Notes: a model not told the origin generated them from the sequence alone. A DNA stretch of 64,000 nucleotides from G963675935 sp963719005 (GCA_963719005.1 CAVRAR010000002.1:310001-374000), one strand, 5' to 3'. Shown: positions 25,616 through 33,998, counted from the first letter of the stretch. Numbers and translations: made by a program.

Positions 25616-25834
25616 ATGAAGAAGATACTTGCGATTCTTCTGATCATCCTCTTGGGCATCGCGCTGGGCGTCGGCGTCGCCATGTTGCGGATCAAGACGG
25701 CGCCGTGGAACCCGGCGATCGACGAGGGGGTGCCAGCCGCAAGGCCGTCGAGCACGAAAGGCGACGAGCCTGCGACGAAGGCAGCCCAAATCGGGGGCAT
25801 TTCCGTGGCGGCGCGCTCCACCGCCGCGAGATAG
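25616..25834 (+). CDS. Small membrane-anchored protein, possible truncated DUF1573-type protein
   Basis: A 72-residue product starting with a single hydrophobic helix (MKKILAILLIILLGIALGVG) followed by LRIKTAPWNPAIDEG and a low-complexity tail. A GGAGGAG stretch lies about 11 bases before the ATG. In my recollection, planctomycete DUF1573 proteins begin with this kind of leader and APWxPxxDEG motif and then continue with a beta domain (YDFG...), which is missing here. It may be a 5' remnant or a genuine small protein. It lies 29 bases ahead of the cytochrome-phosphatase gene. Confidence 0.5.
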   Translation: MKKILAILLIILLGIALGVGVAMLRIKTAPWNPAIDEGVPAARPSSTKGDEPATKAAQIGGISVAARSTAAR

Positions 25835-25863
25835 GAAGGAACGTGTTCGATACAGGATGTACC

Positions 25864-27651
25864 ATGCTCGTTTATCGTTTTGCCCGGCTGTTGGCGGCCG
25901 GCGTGATTGTCGCCATGTTGGTATCAGCGTTGGGTTGCCCTTCGTCCGGCGAAAAGCCCGGCGCGGCGGAGACGACGACATCGGAAACGAAAGCGACATC
26001 GGCCGACGAAGCGATCGCGTCGGCGAAGCTGCCGGTGGCGGAATTTCAACAGCCGCCGGCCTTGCCGCCGAGCGAGCCGCCGCCCCGGCTGCCGCAGGAG
26101 CCGGACGACGTGCCGGCGCCGCTAGCCAAGTCGGCTGCGCCGGCCGGCAAGGTGGCCGAGTCGCGCGACGTACCGAAGGTTTCGGCCGAAGATGTCGCCC
26201 CGCAAGCGCGGTTGACGAAAGTCCCCCGCAAGCCGTTCGATCCGGTCGAGGTAAACGGGCGGTACTTCGTCGGCTGGCCCAAGCCGAAGGTTGCCATCGC
26301 GATTACGGGCATGGAACAGGGCTACATCGAGCCCTGCGGCTGTGCGGGCATGGATCGGATGACGGGCGGCATGAGCCGCCGCTACGCCTTCTTCCAGGAA
26401 CTTCGCAAGAAGGGCTGGCCGTTGGTCGCGTTTGACGTCGGCGGTCTTGCCCACGGCACCGGCCTCGAAGCCGAGATCAAATTTCACACACTGGCCGAGA
26501 GCAAGGAGAAGATGCGCTACGACGCGGTCGGCTTTGGCGCCGACGATCTCCGCCTGCCCGCCGCCGGGTTGGTTTCGGTGGCCGCCGCCGTGAACGGCAA
26601 GCCGAGCGTCTTCGTTTCGGCCAATATCGGGCTGTTCGGCTTCGACCAGAACGTCACGCAAACCAGCCGCGTCGTCACCGCCGGCGGGATGAGGATCGGC
26701 GTGACCGCCGTCTTGGGAAAAACGTATCAGAAGGAGTTCGACGATCCCGAGATCGCGATGTGCGCGCCGGAAGTTGCCCTGAACAAGATCGTGCCCGAAT
26801 TGAAGCGGAACGCCGAGTACCTGGTGTTGCTGGCCAACGCCACGCAGGCGGAAGCGATCGAGTTGGCCAAGAAGTATCCCGAATTCAACGTGGTGGTGGT
26901 GGCCGACAGCCCTGAATTGCCGCCGAATACGGCGGAGTACGTTCGAGGTACGCGCACCTTGCTGGTTCCGGTCGGCCGCAAGGGGATGAGCGTGATTGTG
27001 CTCGGTTTGTACGACGGTTCGCCGCCTGTTCGCTACCAGCGCGTGCTGTTGGATTCGCGTTTTGATCTCTCGGCCGATGCAGGGCGCCGCGCTCCGCCCG
27101 AGATGAAGCGGCTGATGGACGGCTATCAGGAACAGTTGAAGTTGTTCGGTTTCGCGGGGTTGGGCTTGCGGCCGGCAGCGAGTCCGCTGGCCGAGCAAAA
27201 TGGGCAATACGTCGGCTCGCTCAAATGCGAGTCGTGTCACGAGGTGTCCTTTGACATCTGGAAGCGGAGCGGGCACGCCCACGCCTATAAAACGCTGGAG
27301 ACGCAAAATCCGCCGCGGAATTACGATCCCGAGTGCGTGAGTTGCCACGTCGTCGGCTGGCACCCGACGAAGTTCTTCCCGTACGAAGGCGGCTTCGAGG
27401 GTCCAAGAAAGACTCCGCACCTGAAGAACGTCGGCTGCGAAGATTGCCACGGGCCCGGCGAGAAACACTGCGTCGCCGAATTGGGCGGCAACAAGGAGTT
27501 GCAGAAGAAGTACCGCAAGGCGGTGCGTATCACCAAGGAGCAGTCGAAGAAAGAGCAGTGCGCGACGTGCCACGACATCGACAATAGCCCCGAGTTCGAC
27601 TTCGACAAGTACTGGCCGTTGATCGAGCATCACGAAGAGCACCAGGAATGA
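25864..27651 (+). CDS. Lipoprotein with UshA-like phosphatase-type domain and C-terminal tetraheme cytochrome c
   Basis: Exported lipoprotein (595 residues) with lipobox VSALGC near residue 21. After a Pro-rich linker, residues about 140-420 resemble the metallophosphatase fold of 5'-nucleotidases (VAIAITGMEQGYIEPCGCAG; FDVGGLAHG; DAVGFGADDLRLP), but the classical metal-binding histidines (DxH, GNHE, GHxH) are not seen, so catalysis is doubtful. Residues about 450-590 contain four c-type heme motifs: CESCH, CVSCH, CEDCH and CATCH, in a cytochrome c554-like setting. Start ATG 25864 places the lipoprotein signal at the N-terminus. Its stop overlaps the following protease start by ATGA. Likely an extracytoplasmic electron-transfer protein. 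Confidence 0.82.
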   Translation: MLVYRFARLLAAGVIVAMLVSALGCPSSGEKPGAAETTTSETKATSADEAIASAKLPVAEFQQPPALPPSEPPPRLPQEPDDVPAPLAKSAAPAGKVAESRDVPKVSAEDVAPQARLTKVPRKPFDPVEVNGRYFVGWPKPKVAIAITGMEQGYIEPCGCAGMDRMTGGMSRRYAFFQELRKKGWPLVAFDVGGLAHGTGLEAEIKFHTLAESKEKMRYDAVGFGADDLRLPAAGLVSVAAAVNGKPSVFVSANIGLFGFDQNVTQTSRVVTAGGMRIGVTAVLGKTYQKEFDDPEIAMCAPEVALNKIVPELKRNAEYLVLLANATQAEAIELAKKYPEFNVVVVADSPELPPNTAEYVRGTRTLLVPVGRKGMSVIVLGLYDGSPPVRYQRVLLDSRFDLSADAGRRAPPEMKRLMDGYQEQLKLFGFAGLGLRPAASPLAEQNGQYVGSLKCESCHEVSFDIWKRSGHAHAYKTLETQNPPRNYDPECVSCHVVGWHPTKFFPYEGGFEGPRKTPHLKNVGCEDCHGPGEKHCVAELGGNKELQKKYRKAVRITKEQSKKEQCATCHDIDNSPEFDFDKYWPLIEHHEEHQE

Positions 27652-28988
27652 AACATAACTTGCTATGTGTCGCGATCGTGGCCATTGCCGCGGCCGGTTG
27701 GGCCCAAGAGCCACTTGTGGCCAGAAGCGCGGCCGACCCGCGGCGAACGCCCGCCGTCGAAATTTTCCAACGTTACAAAGATGCCGTCGTCTACCTGACT
27801 GGGCCAATGCTCGGCCCCAGGGAGCCGGCCATCGACGAGTTCTTCGCCTTGCCGCGCAAACGCGAAGTCACAAGCTTGGGCGGCGGTTGTGTCATCGAAG
27901 CATCGGGCTACATCCTGGCCAACGCCCATGCGGTGGAAAGGCCCTTCTTCCACGAGGTGACGCTCAGCGACGGCCGACAGTTGCCGGCGGAATTGCTGGC
28001 CGTGGTGCGAGAATATGACCTGGCGTTGTTGAAGGTCGAGGCGGGCCGCCCGTTGACGGCGATCAAACTCGCCCGCGACGGCGACCTGATGATCGGCGAG
28101 CCGGTAATCGTGATCGGCAACCCTCGCGGACTTCGCTTGACCTGCACGACCGGCGTGGTCAGCGCCGTCGGACGAGACACGCGGCCCAGCGGGCTGCCCG
28201 GCGTCGTCCTGCACGGAATGATCCAAACCGACGCCGCCGTCAACCCCGGCAGTTCCGGCGGCCCCTGGTTCAATGCGCTGGGGGAAATGATCGGCGTTAC
28301 CGCCGCTCAAAAACTGAACGCCGAAAACATCGCCTTCGGCATTCCGGTGGCGACCATACGACGTGCCCTGCCGGAGATGCTCGACGTGGAACGTCGGCAG
28401 GGAATCACAACCGGTTTGCAGTTGCAACCGAGCGGGCCATGCAGCGTGACGGCCATCGCCGCCGCTTCGCCCGCCGCCGCGGCAGGCATCCAGCCCAACG
28501 ACGTGCTGACCGGGCTCGATGGCCGACCGCTGGCCAACCGGCTCGACTGGTCGTTCGCCCTGCTGGGCCGCAAGCCGCACGAATCGCTGAAGCTCGATCT
28601 GTTTCGCGGCGGCACGCCGATGCACGTTTCGCTCGCGCTCGGCGATCGTCCGAAGCCGGACGGCGCGGCGATTCTCAAAGCCAGGTACGGGCTGACCGCC
28701 GTTCCGTTGGATAATGCGAAGGCAGAGGCCACCTCGCTGCGCGTGCGCCGCGGCGTCGTGATTACCGAGGTGGCGAAAGGGCCGCCGTGGAACTACGACA
28801 AGCTGCAATCGCCGCCCCTGCCCGGCGACGTGCTGGCGCGAATCGGCAGCATCCGCCCTCGCGATCTCGATCACGTCGGGCTGCTGTTGGACCGAATTCC
28901 ACCGAAACAGCAGGTGGTCATGGTGCTCCTGCGGCGGACGGGCGACACCGTCACTCGCGTGGATCTTACCACCATGTCGCCCCCGTAG
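27648..28988 (+). CDS. Secreted S1C (HtrA/DegP-like) serine protease with PDZ domain
   Basis: Extracytoplasmic protease of 446 residues. A signal peptide (MKHNLLCVAIVAIAAAGWAQ) precedes a trypsin-like domain whose triad is complete: His in ILANAHAV, Asp in EYDLALLKVE, and Ser in DAAVNPGSSGGPW. The PDZ domain follows (ASPAAAAGIQPNDVLTGLDG) and a second weaker PDZ-like segment lies near the end (GDVLARIGSIRPRDLDHVG). The ATGA overlap with the cytochrome lipoprotein gene indicates translational coupling, so the protease may act on or with that protein. The last residues are unremarkable. Confidence 0.9.
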   Translation: MKHNLLCVAIVAIAAAGWAQEPLVARSAADPRRTPAVEIFQRYKDAVVYLTGPMLGPREPAIDEFFALPRKREVTSLGGGCVIEASGYILANAHAVERPFFHEVTLSDGRQLPAELLAVVREYDLALLKVEAGRPLTAIKLARDGDLMIGEPVIVIGNPRGLRLTCTTGVVSAVGRDTRPSGLPGVVLHGMIQTDAAVNPGSSGGPWFNALGEMIGVTAAQKLNAENIAFGIPVATIRRALPEMLDVERRQGITTGLQLQPSGPCSVTAIAAASPAAAAGIQPNDVLTGLDGRPLANRLDWSFALLGRKPHESLKLDLFRGGTPMHVSLALGDRPKPDGAAILKARYGLTAVPLDNAKAEATSLRVRRGVVITEVAKGPPWNYDKLQSPPLPGDVLARIGSIRPRDLDHVGLLLDRIPPKQQVVMVLLRRTGDTVTRVDLTTMSPP

Positions 28989-28999
28989 AAAGCAATGCC

Positions 29000-29191
29000 A
29001 TGACTCAGCCAGCTTCCGGCGAGAAGATTCCGCTGACCGTTTATCTGTCGGCCGAGGTGGCGAAGCGACTGAAGACGGCGTCCGAAACCCAGCGGCGGCC
29101 CGCCGCCGAGTTGGCCGCCGACCTGTTGGACCGCTATCTGCCGCGGCTGCCATCCGCAGGCCAGCAAAAAGGCAGTATCCCGTATTCGTAG
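29000..29191 (+). CDS. Small ribbon-helix-helix-like protein
   Basis: A 63-residue product with a pattern typical of CopG/Arc-type DNA-binding proteins: a beta strand IPLTVYLSAEVAKRLKTAS, then a helix-turn-helix ETQRRPAAELAADLLDRYL. The family usually acts as homodimeric repressor or as antitoxin. It lies 11 bases after the protease stop and 16 bases before the alkyltransferase-endonuclease V gene, so it is probably in the same transcript. No toxin partner is adjacent. The family call is by pattern only, since such short proteins are hard to place by eye. Confidence 0.6.
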   Translation: MTQPASGEKIPLTVYLSAEVAKRLKTASETQRRPAAELAADLLDRYLPRLPSAGQQKGSIPYS

Positions 29192-29207
29192 GCTGCCGTC
29201 GTCGAGC

Positions 29208-30287
29208 ATGACGAAACGATTCCCTATTGTTCCCGATCTGACCCGTTGCCTGCGTCAGTTCTTGGCGCAAGTATCGCCGGGCCAAGTCACGACTTGCGGC
29301 GATCTGGCCGACGCCTTGGGAAATCGAATTGCCGCCAAATGGGTCGGGCATTTTGCCCTGCACCACGAACATGACGCCGACTGCCCATGCCACCGTATCC
29401 TCCGCGCCGGCGGCGAACTGGGAGCGTACATCGCCGGATCGAGCAGCGTCAAAACGCAACGTCTCGCTGACGAGGGCGTCGTCACGCAGAACGGCACGGT
29501 CGATTTGGAACGGTTCGGATTTCGCGATTTCAAATCCGATCGTCCTTTGGAGCAATTGCGGCAAATCCAAGAGACCATCCAGCGGCAGATCGTCCTGCGG
29601 CCTCGGCGACGAATTCCGGCGTTGGTCGGCGGCGTCGACGTGGCCTATCCGAACGCCGACGAGGGCGTCGCGGCATACGCCCTGGTCGAAACCGCGACCG
29701 GCCGGCTCGTCTGGTCCACCGCCGTCCGCCGCCGCGTCGTTTTTCCTTACGTCACCACGTATCTCAGCTTCCGCGAAATCCCGATCCTGCTGGATCTGCT
29801 CGACGAAGTCCGCGCGGCCGATCGGATGACGGAAGTCCTGTTGGTCGATGGCAGCGGCATCCTGCACCATCGCCACGCCGGCATCGCTTCGCACTTAGGC
29901 GTGGTGGCGTCGATCCCGACGATCGGCGTAACAAAGAAATTGCTCTGCGGCAGCGTGGATATCGAAGGAATGGCGCCGGGCGAGTCGCGGCCGGTTGTCA
30001 TGTCCGGTGGGGCAGACATTTCTGTCTGCCGGGAAGCGCACGATGCATTTGGCAGACAGGAATGTCTGCCCCACCGTCGTGCGGAAGATCGGCCGATCGG
30101 CATCGCGATTCGTCCGACGGCAGGCAGTCGCCGGCCGATCTTCGTTTCACCGGGCCATCGCGTGGATGTGGCGTTCTGCGAGCGAGTCGTGCGGCAATTG
30201 CTCACCGGCCGCCGCCTGCCCGAGCCGCTTTACTGGGCCGATCGGCTGGGCAAGAAGAAAGAGCCGTCGGCAGATCGACGCCCGTGA
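29208..30287 (+). CDS. Alkylguanine-DNA alkyltransferase-like domain fused to endonuclease V
   Basis: DNA repair fusion of 359 residues. Residues 1-100 match the DNA-binding/active-site domain of O6-alkylguanine transferase (QVSPGQVTTCGDLADALG; CPCHRIL with the acceptor Cys61; GELGAY), without the N-terminal domain. Residues about 125-345 are endonuclease V, which nicks DNA at deaminated purines: VGGVDVAYP, VTTYLSFREIPILLDLLDE, VDGSGILHHRHAGIASHLGV, TIGVTKKLLCG, and IFVSPGHRVDV. Residues 267-289 are encoded by an inserted GTGGGGCAGACA palindrome, placed in the loop between the GVTKKLL block and the SPGHR block. The fold could tolerate a loop there, but activity is untested. Confidence 0.85.
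   Translation: MTKRFPIVPDLTRCLRQFLAQVSPGQVTTCGDLADALGNRIAAKWVGHFALHHEHDADCPCHRILRAGGELGAYIAGSSSVKTQRLADEGVVTQNGTVDLERFGFRDFKSDRPLEQLRQIQETIQRQIVLRPRRRIPALVGGVDVAYPNADEGVAAYALVETATGRLVWSTAVRRRVVFPYVTTYLSFREIPILLDLLDEVRAADRMTEVLLVDGSGILHHRHAGIASHLGVVASIPTIGVTKKLLCGSVDIEGMAPGESRPVVMSGGADISVCREAHDAFGRQECLPHRRAEDRPIGIAIRPTAGSRRPIFVSPGHRVDVAFCERVVRQLLTGRRLPEPLYWADRLGKKKEPSADRRP
30006..30075. repeat. GGTGGGGCAGACA palindrome inside the endonuclease V gene
   Basis: Two 25-base arms, GGTGGGGCAGACATTTCTGT...and the complement of GGTGGGGCAGACATTCCTGT..., differ at one position and enclose 20 bases. It is read through in frame, adding about 23 residues (GGADISVCRE...RQECLPHR). A related copy with one worn arm is in the radical SAM gene at 57911-57977. 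Confidence 0.9.
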
Positions 30288-30290
30288 GCT

Positions 30291-30338
30291 GGGGGACTGT
30301 CCCAATTTTCGTGTCAGCAAAAATGGGACTGTCCCCTT
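30291..30338. repeat. GGGGACTGTCCC palindrome between convergent genes
   Basis: GGGGACTGTCCCAATTTTCG and AAAATGGGACTGTCCCCTTT pair across nine bases. It is the GGGGACAGTCCC family in the opposite orientation, beginning four bases after the endonuclease V stop, and may help end transcription between the convergent genes. Confidence 0.85.
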
Positions 30339-30387
30339 TGCCGGGATCGCCCTCGGCCGCTGTCGCAAGACGAGAAGGGAGGTTTTT

Positions 30388-32271
30388 CTACGCGCTCAAC
30401 ACCATAACCGCCACGTCGGCGTTGAGATTCGGATCGTCGTGGACCGGGGCGTTGGCTTCGGTGTCCAGCGCGACTTGTTGGCAAATCTTGAAGCCCTGCT
30501 GGCGGCAGAACTCCTCGAAGTCGGAGATGGAAAGTGAGCGGACATAGGGGGTGTTGTGCCATTGGAAGCCGTACTCGGCATGAACCCGCGGCGCCCGGCC
30601 CTGCTCGGCCAACTCGGCCCGCAGTTTGCGATAGGCGACGTTAGGGAAGCTGACGATGCCGCGCCGACCGACGCGGAGCATGTCGCGAAGCACGCGTGGG
30701 GCGTCCAAAACGGTCTGCAAGGTCTGCGAGAGAACCACGATGTCGAACTGGCCGTCGGCGAAGGCCGCGAGCCCCTTATTCAAGTCGGTTTGCACCACGT
30801 CGAGCCCGCGGCGGATGCAGGCCACAATGGCCTGCTCGTCCCACTCGATGCCCATGATCTGGTGATGGTTGCGATCGCGGAGCCGGGCCAAGAGTTCGCC
30901 CGTGCCGCAGCCGAGGTCCAAGACGCTCGCCTCCGGCGGGATCAGATCGAGGATCGTGTCGTAATCCAGCCGGCGATGCTCGAAGATGCTGGTGTGGGAG
31001 GTGGAGGGGAGAGGGGAGAGGGGAGAGGGGAGAGGGATGGGCACTTCAGTGCCCATTGAGCCGCCCAAAGACCCGGATTCTGAAATCCCTCTCCCCTCTC
31101 CTCTCTCCTCTCTCCCCTCTTCCCCAAGATTGGCTAAGAACGCGCGAATCAGTTCGCCGTAGGTGCCGATCTGGTTCGGCAGCAGGAAGGCGTCGTGGCC
31201 GCAGTCGCTCTCGACGTTGCAGTAGCTTACCGGCCGACCGCCGGCGATCAACGCGTCGACGATCTCCCGCGATTGGAACGGCGGGAAGAGCCAGTCGCTG
31301 CTGAAGCTCATCAGCAGCCAGCGGCAGCGCGACCGCTGCAAAACCTTGGCCAGTTCTTGCGGCGTGTCGCCGAGATCGAACAAGTCGATGGCCATGCTCA
31401 ACGTCAGATAGCTATTTGCGTCGAACCGCTCGCCGAAGCGATCGCCCTGATAGGCGAGATACGAGCCGACGGAGAACTTCGTCTCGAATTGCGTTTGCAC
31501 CCGCCGCGGCTTCAGCCGTTCGGCGTCGAACTTCTGCATCATCGACTCGCGCGAGAGGTAAGTGATGTGCCCGAGCATCCGCGCGATGGCCAGGCCGACG
31601 GTCGGGCCGCACTCCTGCTCGTAGTAGCGGCCTTTGTGGTACGCCGGATCGCGGAGGATGGCGTTGCGGCCGACGACGTCGAAAGCCAACGCCTGGCTGG
31701 TCAGCCGGGCCGAGGTGGCGACCGCGATGGCCCCGGCCACTCGCTCGGGCAGGCAAGTCGCCCAGGTCAACGTCATGTGGCCGCCCAGCGATCCGCCGAT
31801 GACGCCCCGCAGCCGCTCGATGCCCAAGTGATCGACCAGCCGCCGCTGCACTTCGACGATGTCGCCGATCGTGATGACGGGAAAATCGGTGGCGTAGGGC
31901 GTTCCGGTCGCCGGGTTGAGGCTGTCGGGCCCGGTGGTGCCGCGGCAGCCGCCGAGACAGTTCGGGCAGATCACGAAATAGTGGTCGGTGTCGATCGGTT
32001 TGCCCGGCCCCACCAAGACGTCCCACCAGCCGGGGTCGTCGTCGGCATCGTGCTGCGCGACGTGCGAGTCGCCCGAGAGGGCATGGCAGATCAGCACGGC
32101 GTTATTGGCCCGCGAATTGAGCCGCCCGTAGGTCTCGAACGCCACGGTCACCTCCGGCAACTGCCCGCCAAGCTCCAGTTGCAGCGGCTCGCGGAACGTC
32201 GCGTACTGCGCGTATTTCAACGGCCGAGCGCTGCGGACGCTGTCGGTGCTTTCAAAGGCGTCGCTAGGCAT
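30388..32271 (-). CDS. metX: Homoserine O-acetyltransferase fused to MetW methyltransferase-like domain
   Basis: Methionine synthesis fusion of 627 residues. Residues 1-380 are MetX, an alpha/beta hydrolase acylating homoserine: NAVLICHALSGDSHVA, CLGGCRGTTGP, nucleophile in GGSLGGHM, Asp in FSSDWLFPP and His in SDCGHDAFLL. Residues about 422-627 are MetW (SVLDLGCGTGELLARLRD; GIEWDE; VLSQTLQTVLDAPRVL; YGFQWHNTPYVRSLS). In many bacteria metX and metW are neighbouring separate genes. The linker, residues 380-421, is encoded by a purine-rich GGGGAGA repeat and its inverted copy, so the repeat may itself have bridged two once-separate genes. It is downstream of metY on the same strand. Confidence 0.9.
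   Translation of the reverse strand: MPSDAFESTDSVRSARPLKYAQYATFREPLQLELGGQLPEVTVAFETYGRLNSRANNAVLICHALSGDSHVAQHDADDDPGWWDVLVGPGKPIDTDHYFVICPNCLGGCRGTTGPDSLNPATGTPYATDFPVITIGDIVEVQRRLVDHLGIERLRGVIGGSLGGHMTLTWATCLPERVAGAIAVATSARLTSQALAFDVVGRNAILRDPAYHKGRYYEQECGPTVGLAIARMLGHITYLSRESMMQKFDAERLKPRRVQTQFETKFSVGSYLAYQGDRFGERFDANSYLTLSMAIDLFDLGDTPQELAKVLQRSRCRWLLMSFSSDWLFPPFQSREIVDALIAGGRPVSYCNVESDCGHDAFLLPNQIGTYGELIRAFLANLGEEGREERGEGRGISESGSLGGSMGTEVPIPLPSPLSPLPSTSHTSIFEHRRLDYDTILDLIPPEASVLDLGCGTGELLARLRDRNHHQIMGIEWDEQAIVACIRRGLDVVQTDLNKGLAAFADGQFDIVVLSQTLQTVLDAPRVLRDMLRVGRRGIVSFPNVAYRKLRAELAEQGRAPRVHAEYGFQWHNTPYVRSLSISDFEEFCRQQGFKICQQVALDTEANAPVHDDPNLNADVAVMVLSA
31006..31134. repeat. GGGGAGA/TCTCCCC inverted repeat forming the MetX-MetW linker
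   Basis: Tandem GGGGAGA units (31014-31037) face tandem CTCTCCC/CTCTCCT units (31088-31124) around a GGGCACTtcAGTGCCC hairpin at 31040-31055. The whole element lies between the two enzymatic domains of the fusion and is in frame. Confidence 0.85.
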
Positions 32272-32302
32272 GGAGCTGGCTTCGGAACTTGGGGTTCGTG
32301 GA

Positions 32303-32437
32303 GAATGACGAATGTCGAAATCAAAATGACGAAAGAATGACGAAATTCAAATGCCGAAATTGCATTTCCTCACTTCTTCGTCATTCGTGATTTGCGCTTC
32401 ATCATTCTTTCGTCATTCGTCATTCGAGCTTCGTCAT
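32303..32437. repeat. GAATGACGAA inverted repeat between metY and metX-metW
   Basis: GAATGACGAATG (32303-32314) is complementary to CATTCGTCATTC (32414-32425), and several inner GAATGACGAAA and TTTCGTCATT units pair as well. It fills the whole spacer between the two methionine genes, and the metY stop codon lies within its last unit. Similar in design to 21800-21902. Confidence 0.85.
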
Positions 32438-33738
32438 TTCTCCTGCGATGCTTTCAGCGCTTGCTCAAAATCCGCCAGAATATCGTCGATATCTTCCAGC
32501 CCGACACTGACGCGGATGTAATCGTCGGTAATTCCTGCGGCCGCGAGTTCCTCGGGCGTTTGCTGGCTGTGCGTGGTGCTGGCGGGGTGAATCACCAGCG
32601 TCTTCGCGTCGCCGATGTTGGCCAAGTGCGAGGCGAGCTTCACCGACTCGATGAACTTCTGCGCCGCCTCGCGGCCCCCTTTAATGCCGAACCCCAGGAT
32701 CGAGCCGCAGCCCTTGGGCAGATACTCGTTCGCCAAACGATAACCGGGATGCGACGGCAGACCGGGATAGTTCACCCAACCGACCAGCGGATGCCCTTCG
32801 AGATGCCTCGCCACGGCCAGAGCGTTTTCGCAGTGGCGCGGCATCCGCAGATGAAGCGTTTCCAGCCCTTGCAGGAACAAAAAAGCGTTCATCGGGCTTA
32901 GCACTCCGCCGAGATCGCGCAGCCAGTGCGTGCGGCAAGTCATGATGTAGCACAATGCCCCCAGAGCCTCATGGAACACGATGCCGTGATACGAGGGATC
33001 GGGCGCCATGAACTGCGGCCACCGCTCCGGCTGCTTCGTCCAGTCGAACCGCCCGCTATCGACGATCGTCCCGCCGATGCTCGTGCCGTGCCCGCCGATG
33101 AATTTCGTCGCGCTGTAGACGGCGATGTCGATGCCGTGCTCGAACGGACGAAACAACGCCGGCGTGAGCACCGTATTGTCACACACCAGCGGCAAGCCGG
33201 CGGCATGGGCAACCTCGGCAATCGCCCGATAATCGAGCACATCGTTTTTCGGGTTGGCCAGCGACTCGATGTACACCGCGCGGGTGTTGGGGCGAACGGC
33301 GGCGGCGATCTTCCGCGGATCGGTGGCGTCGACGAACGTTACATCGATTCCCAGTCGCTTGAACGTCTGGCCAAACAACGTGATCGTTCCGCCGTAGAGC
33401 GCGGCTGCCGATACGACGTGCCCTCCGGCATGAACCAGATTGAACAACGACACGGCAATCGCCTGCATTCCGCTGGCCAGGGCCAGCGCCCCGACGCCGC
33501 CGTCGAGCGCGGCCATCCGCTGCTCGAAGACGTCGGTGGTGGGATTCATCAGTCGCGTGTAGATCCAACCGAGCTCCTTCAAGGCGAACAGGTTGGCGGC
33601 GTGTTCGGTGTTCTTGAAGACGTAGCTTGTGGTTTGATGGATCGGCATCGCCCGCGAGCCGGTGGTCGGATCGGGCACTTGCCCGGCGTGCAGGGCTTGC
33701 GTTCCCAATCCTGGCGTTTTCTGGGGGTCGAGAGTCAT
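32434..33738 (-). CDS. metY: O-acetylhomoserine sulfhydrylase family PLP enzyme
   Basis: Cys/Met metabolism PLP enzyme that should convert O-acetylhomoserine and sulfide to homocysteine. The 434 residues show the typical opening LGTQALHAGQVPDPTTGSRA, the YTRLMNPTTDVFEQRMAALD block, SGMQAI, VCDNTVLTPALFRPFEHG, and the PLP lysine in SATKFIGGHG. The C-terminal IHPASTTHSQ and GLEDIDDILADFEQAL complete the family. ATG 33738 has AAAGGAG about ten bases upstream, better than the more distal in-frame start at 33768. With metX-metW downstream it forms the direct sulfhydrylation branch of methionine synthesis. Confidence 0.92.
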   Translation of the reverse strand: MTLDPQKTPGLGTQALHAGQVPDPTTGSRAMPIHQTTSYVFKNTEHAANLFALKELGWIYTRLMNPTTDVFEQRMAALDGGVGALALASGMQAIAVSLFNLVHAGGHVVSAAALYGGTITLFGQTFKRLGIDVTFVDATDPRKIAAAVRPNTRAVYIESLANPKNDVLDYRAIAEVAHAAGLPLVCDNTVLTPALFRPFEHGIDIAVYSATKFIGGHGTSIGGTIVDSGRFDWTKQPERWPQFMAPDPSYHGIVFHEALGALCYIMTCRTHWLRDLGGVLSPMNAFLFLQGLETLHLRMPRHCENALAVARHLEGHPLVGWVNYPGLPSHPGYRLANEYLPKGCGSILGFGIKGGREAAQKFIESVKLASHLANIGDAKTLVIHPASTTHSQQTPEELAAAGITDDYIRVSVGLEDIDDILADFEQALKASQEK

Positions 33739-33816
33739 CGTTCGGTCGCTCCTTTTGCTACGAACCATTCACGCTAACGCCGCCGCGGTCAGTGTTCAAG
33801 TGGCGGCTGCGCAGCA

Positions 33817-33841
33817 ATTATACGACAAACCAATGATTATA
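33817..33841 (-). promoter_or_regulatory. Possible promoter region of metY
   Basis: Two TATAAT hexamers on the minus strand (33817-33822 and 33836-33841) in a distinctly AT-rich stretch 80-100 bases before the metY start. No good -35 sequence accompanies either, and no SAM riboswitch fold was found in the leader. Confidence 0.35.
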
Positions 33842-33998
33842 TTGTTTACAAACATTGGAATCGATAGGAATGGCGAGTTCCGTCCAGTCGAGCGTGTCAC
33901 TGCTGGTTGTTTTTAAGTCCTTACATAAGAGGTAGTTCCATCATTCTTGCACGGAAACGACGCCGCCGGCACACTAATAAGGTTAGGAGGATACCTTC

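Noticed and set aside
27663..29894. 743-codon minus-strand frame antisense to the protease and endonuclease V genes
   Set aside because: Crosses three well-supported plus-strand genes and shows no domain; it is a mirror of their codon usage.
33739..33998. SAM riboswitch ahead of metY
   Set aside because: No kink-turn or conserved core of the SAM-I, SAM-II or SAM-IV classes could be found in the short leader.
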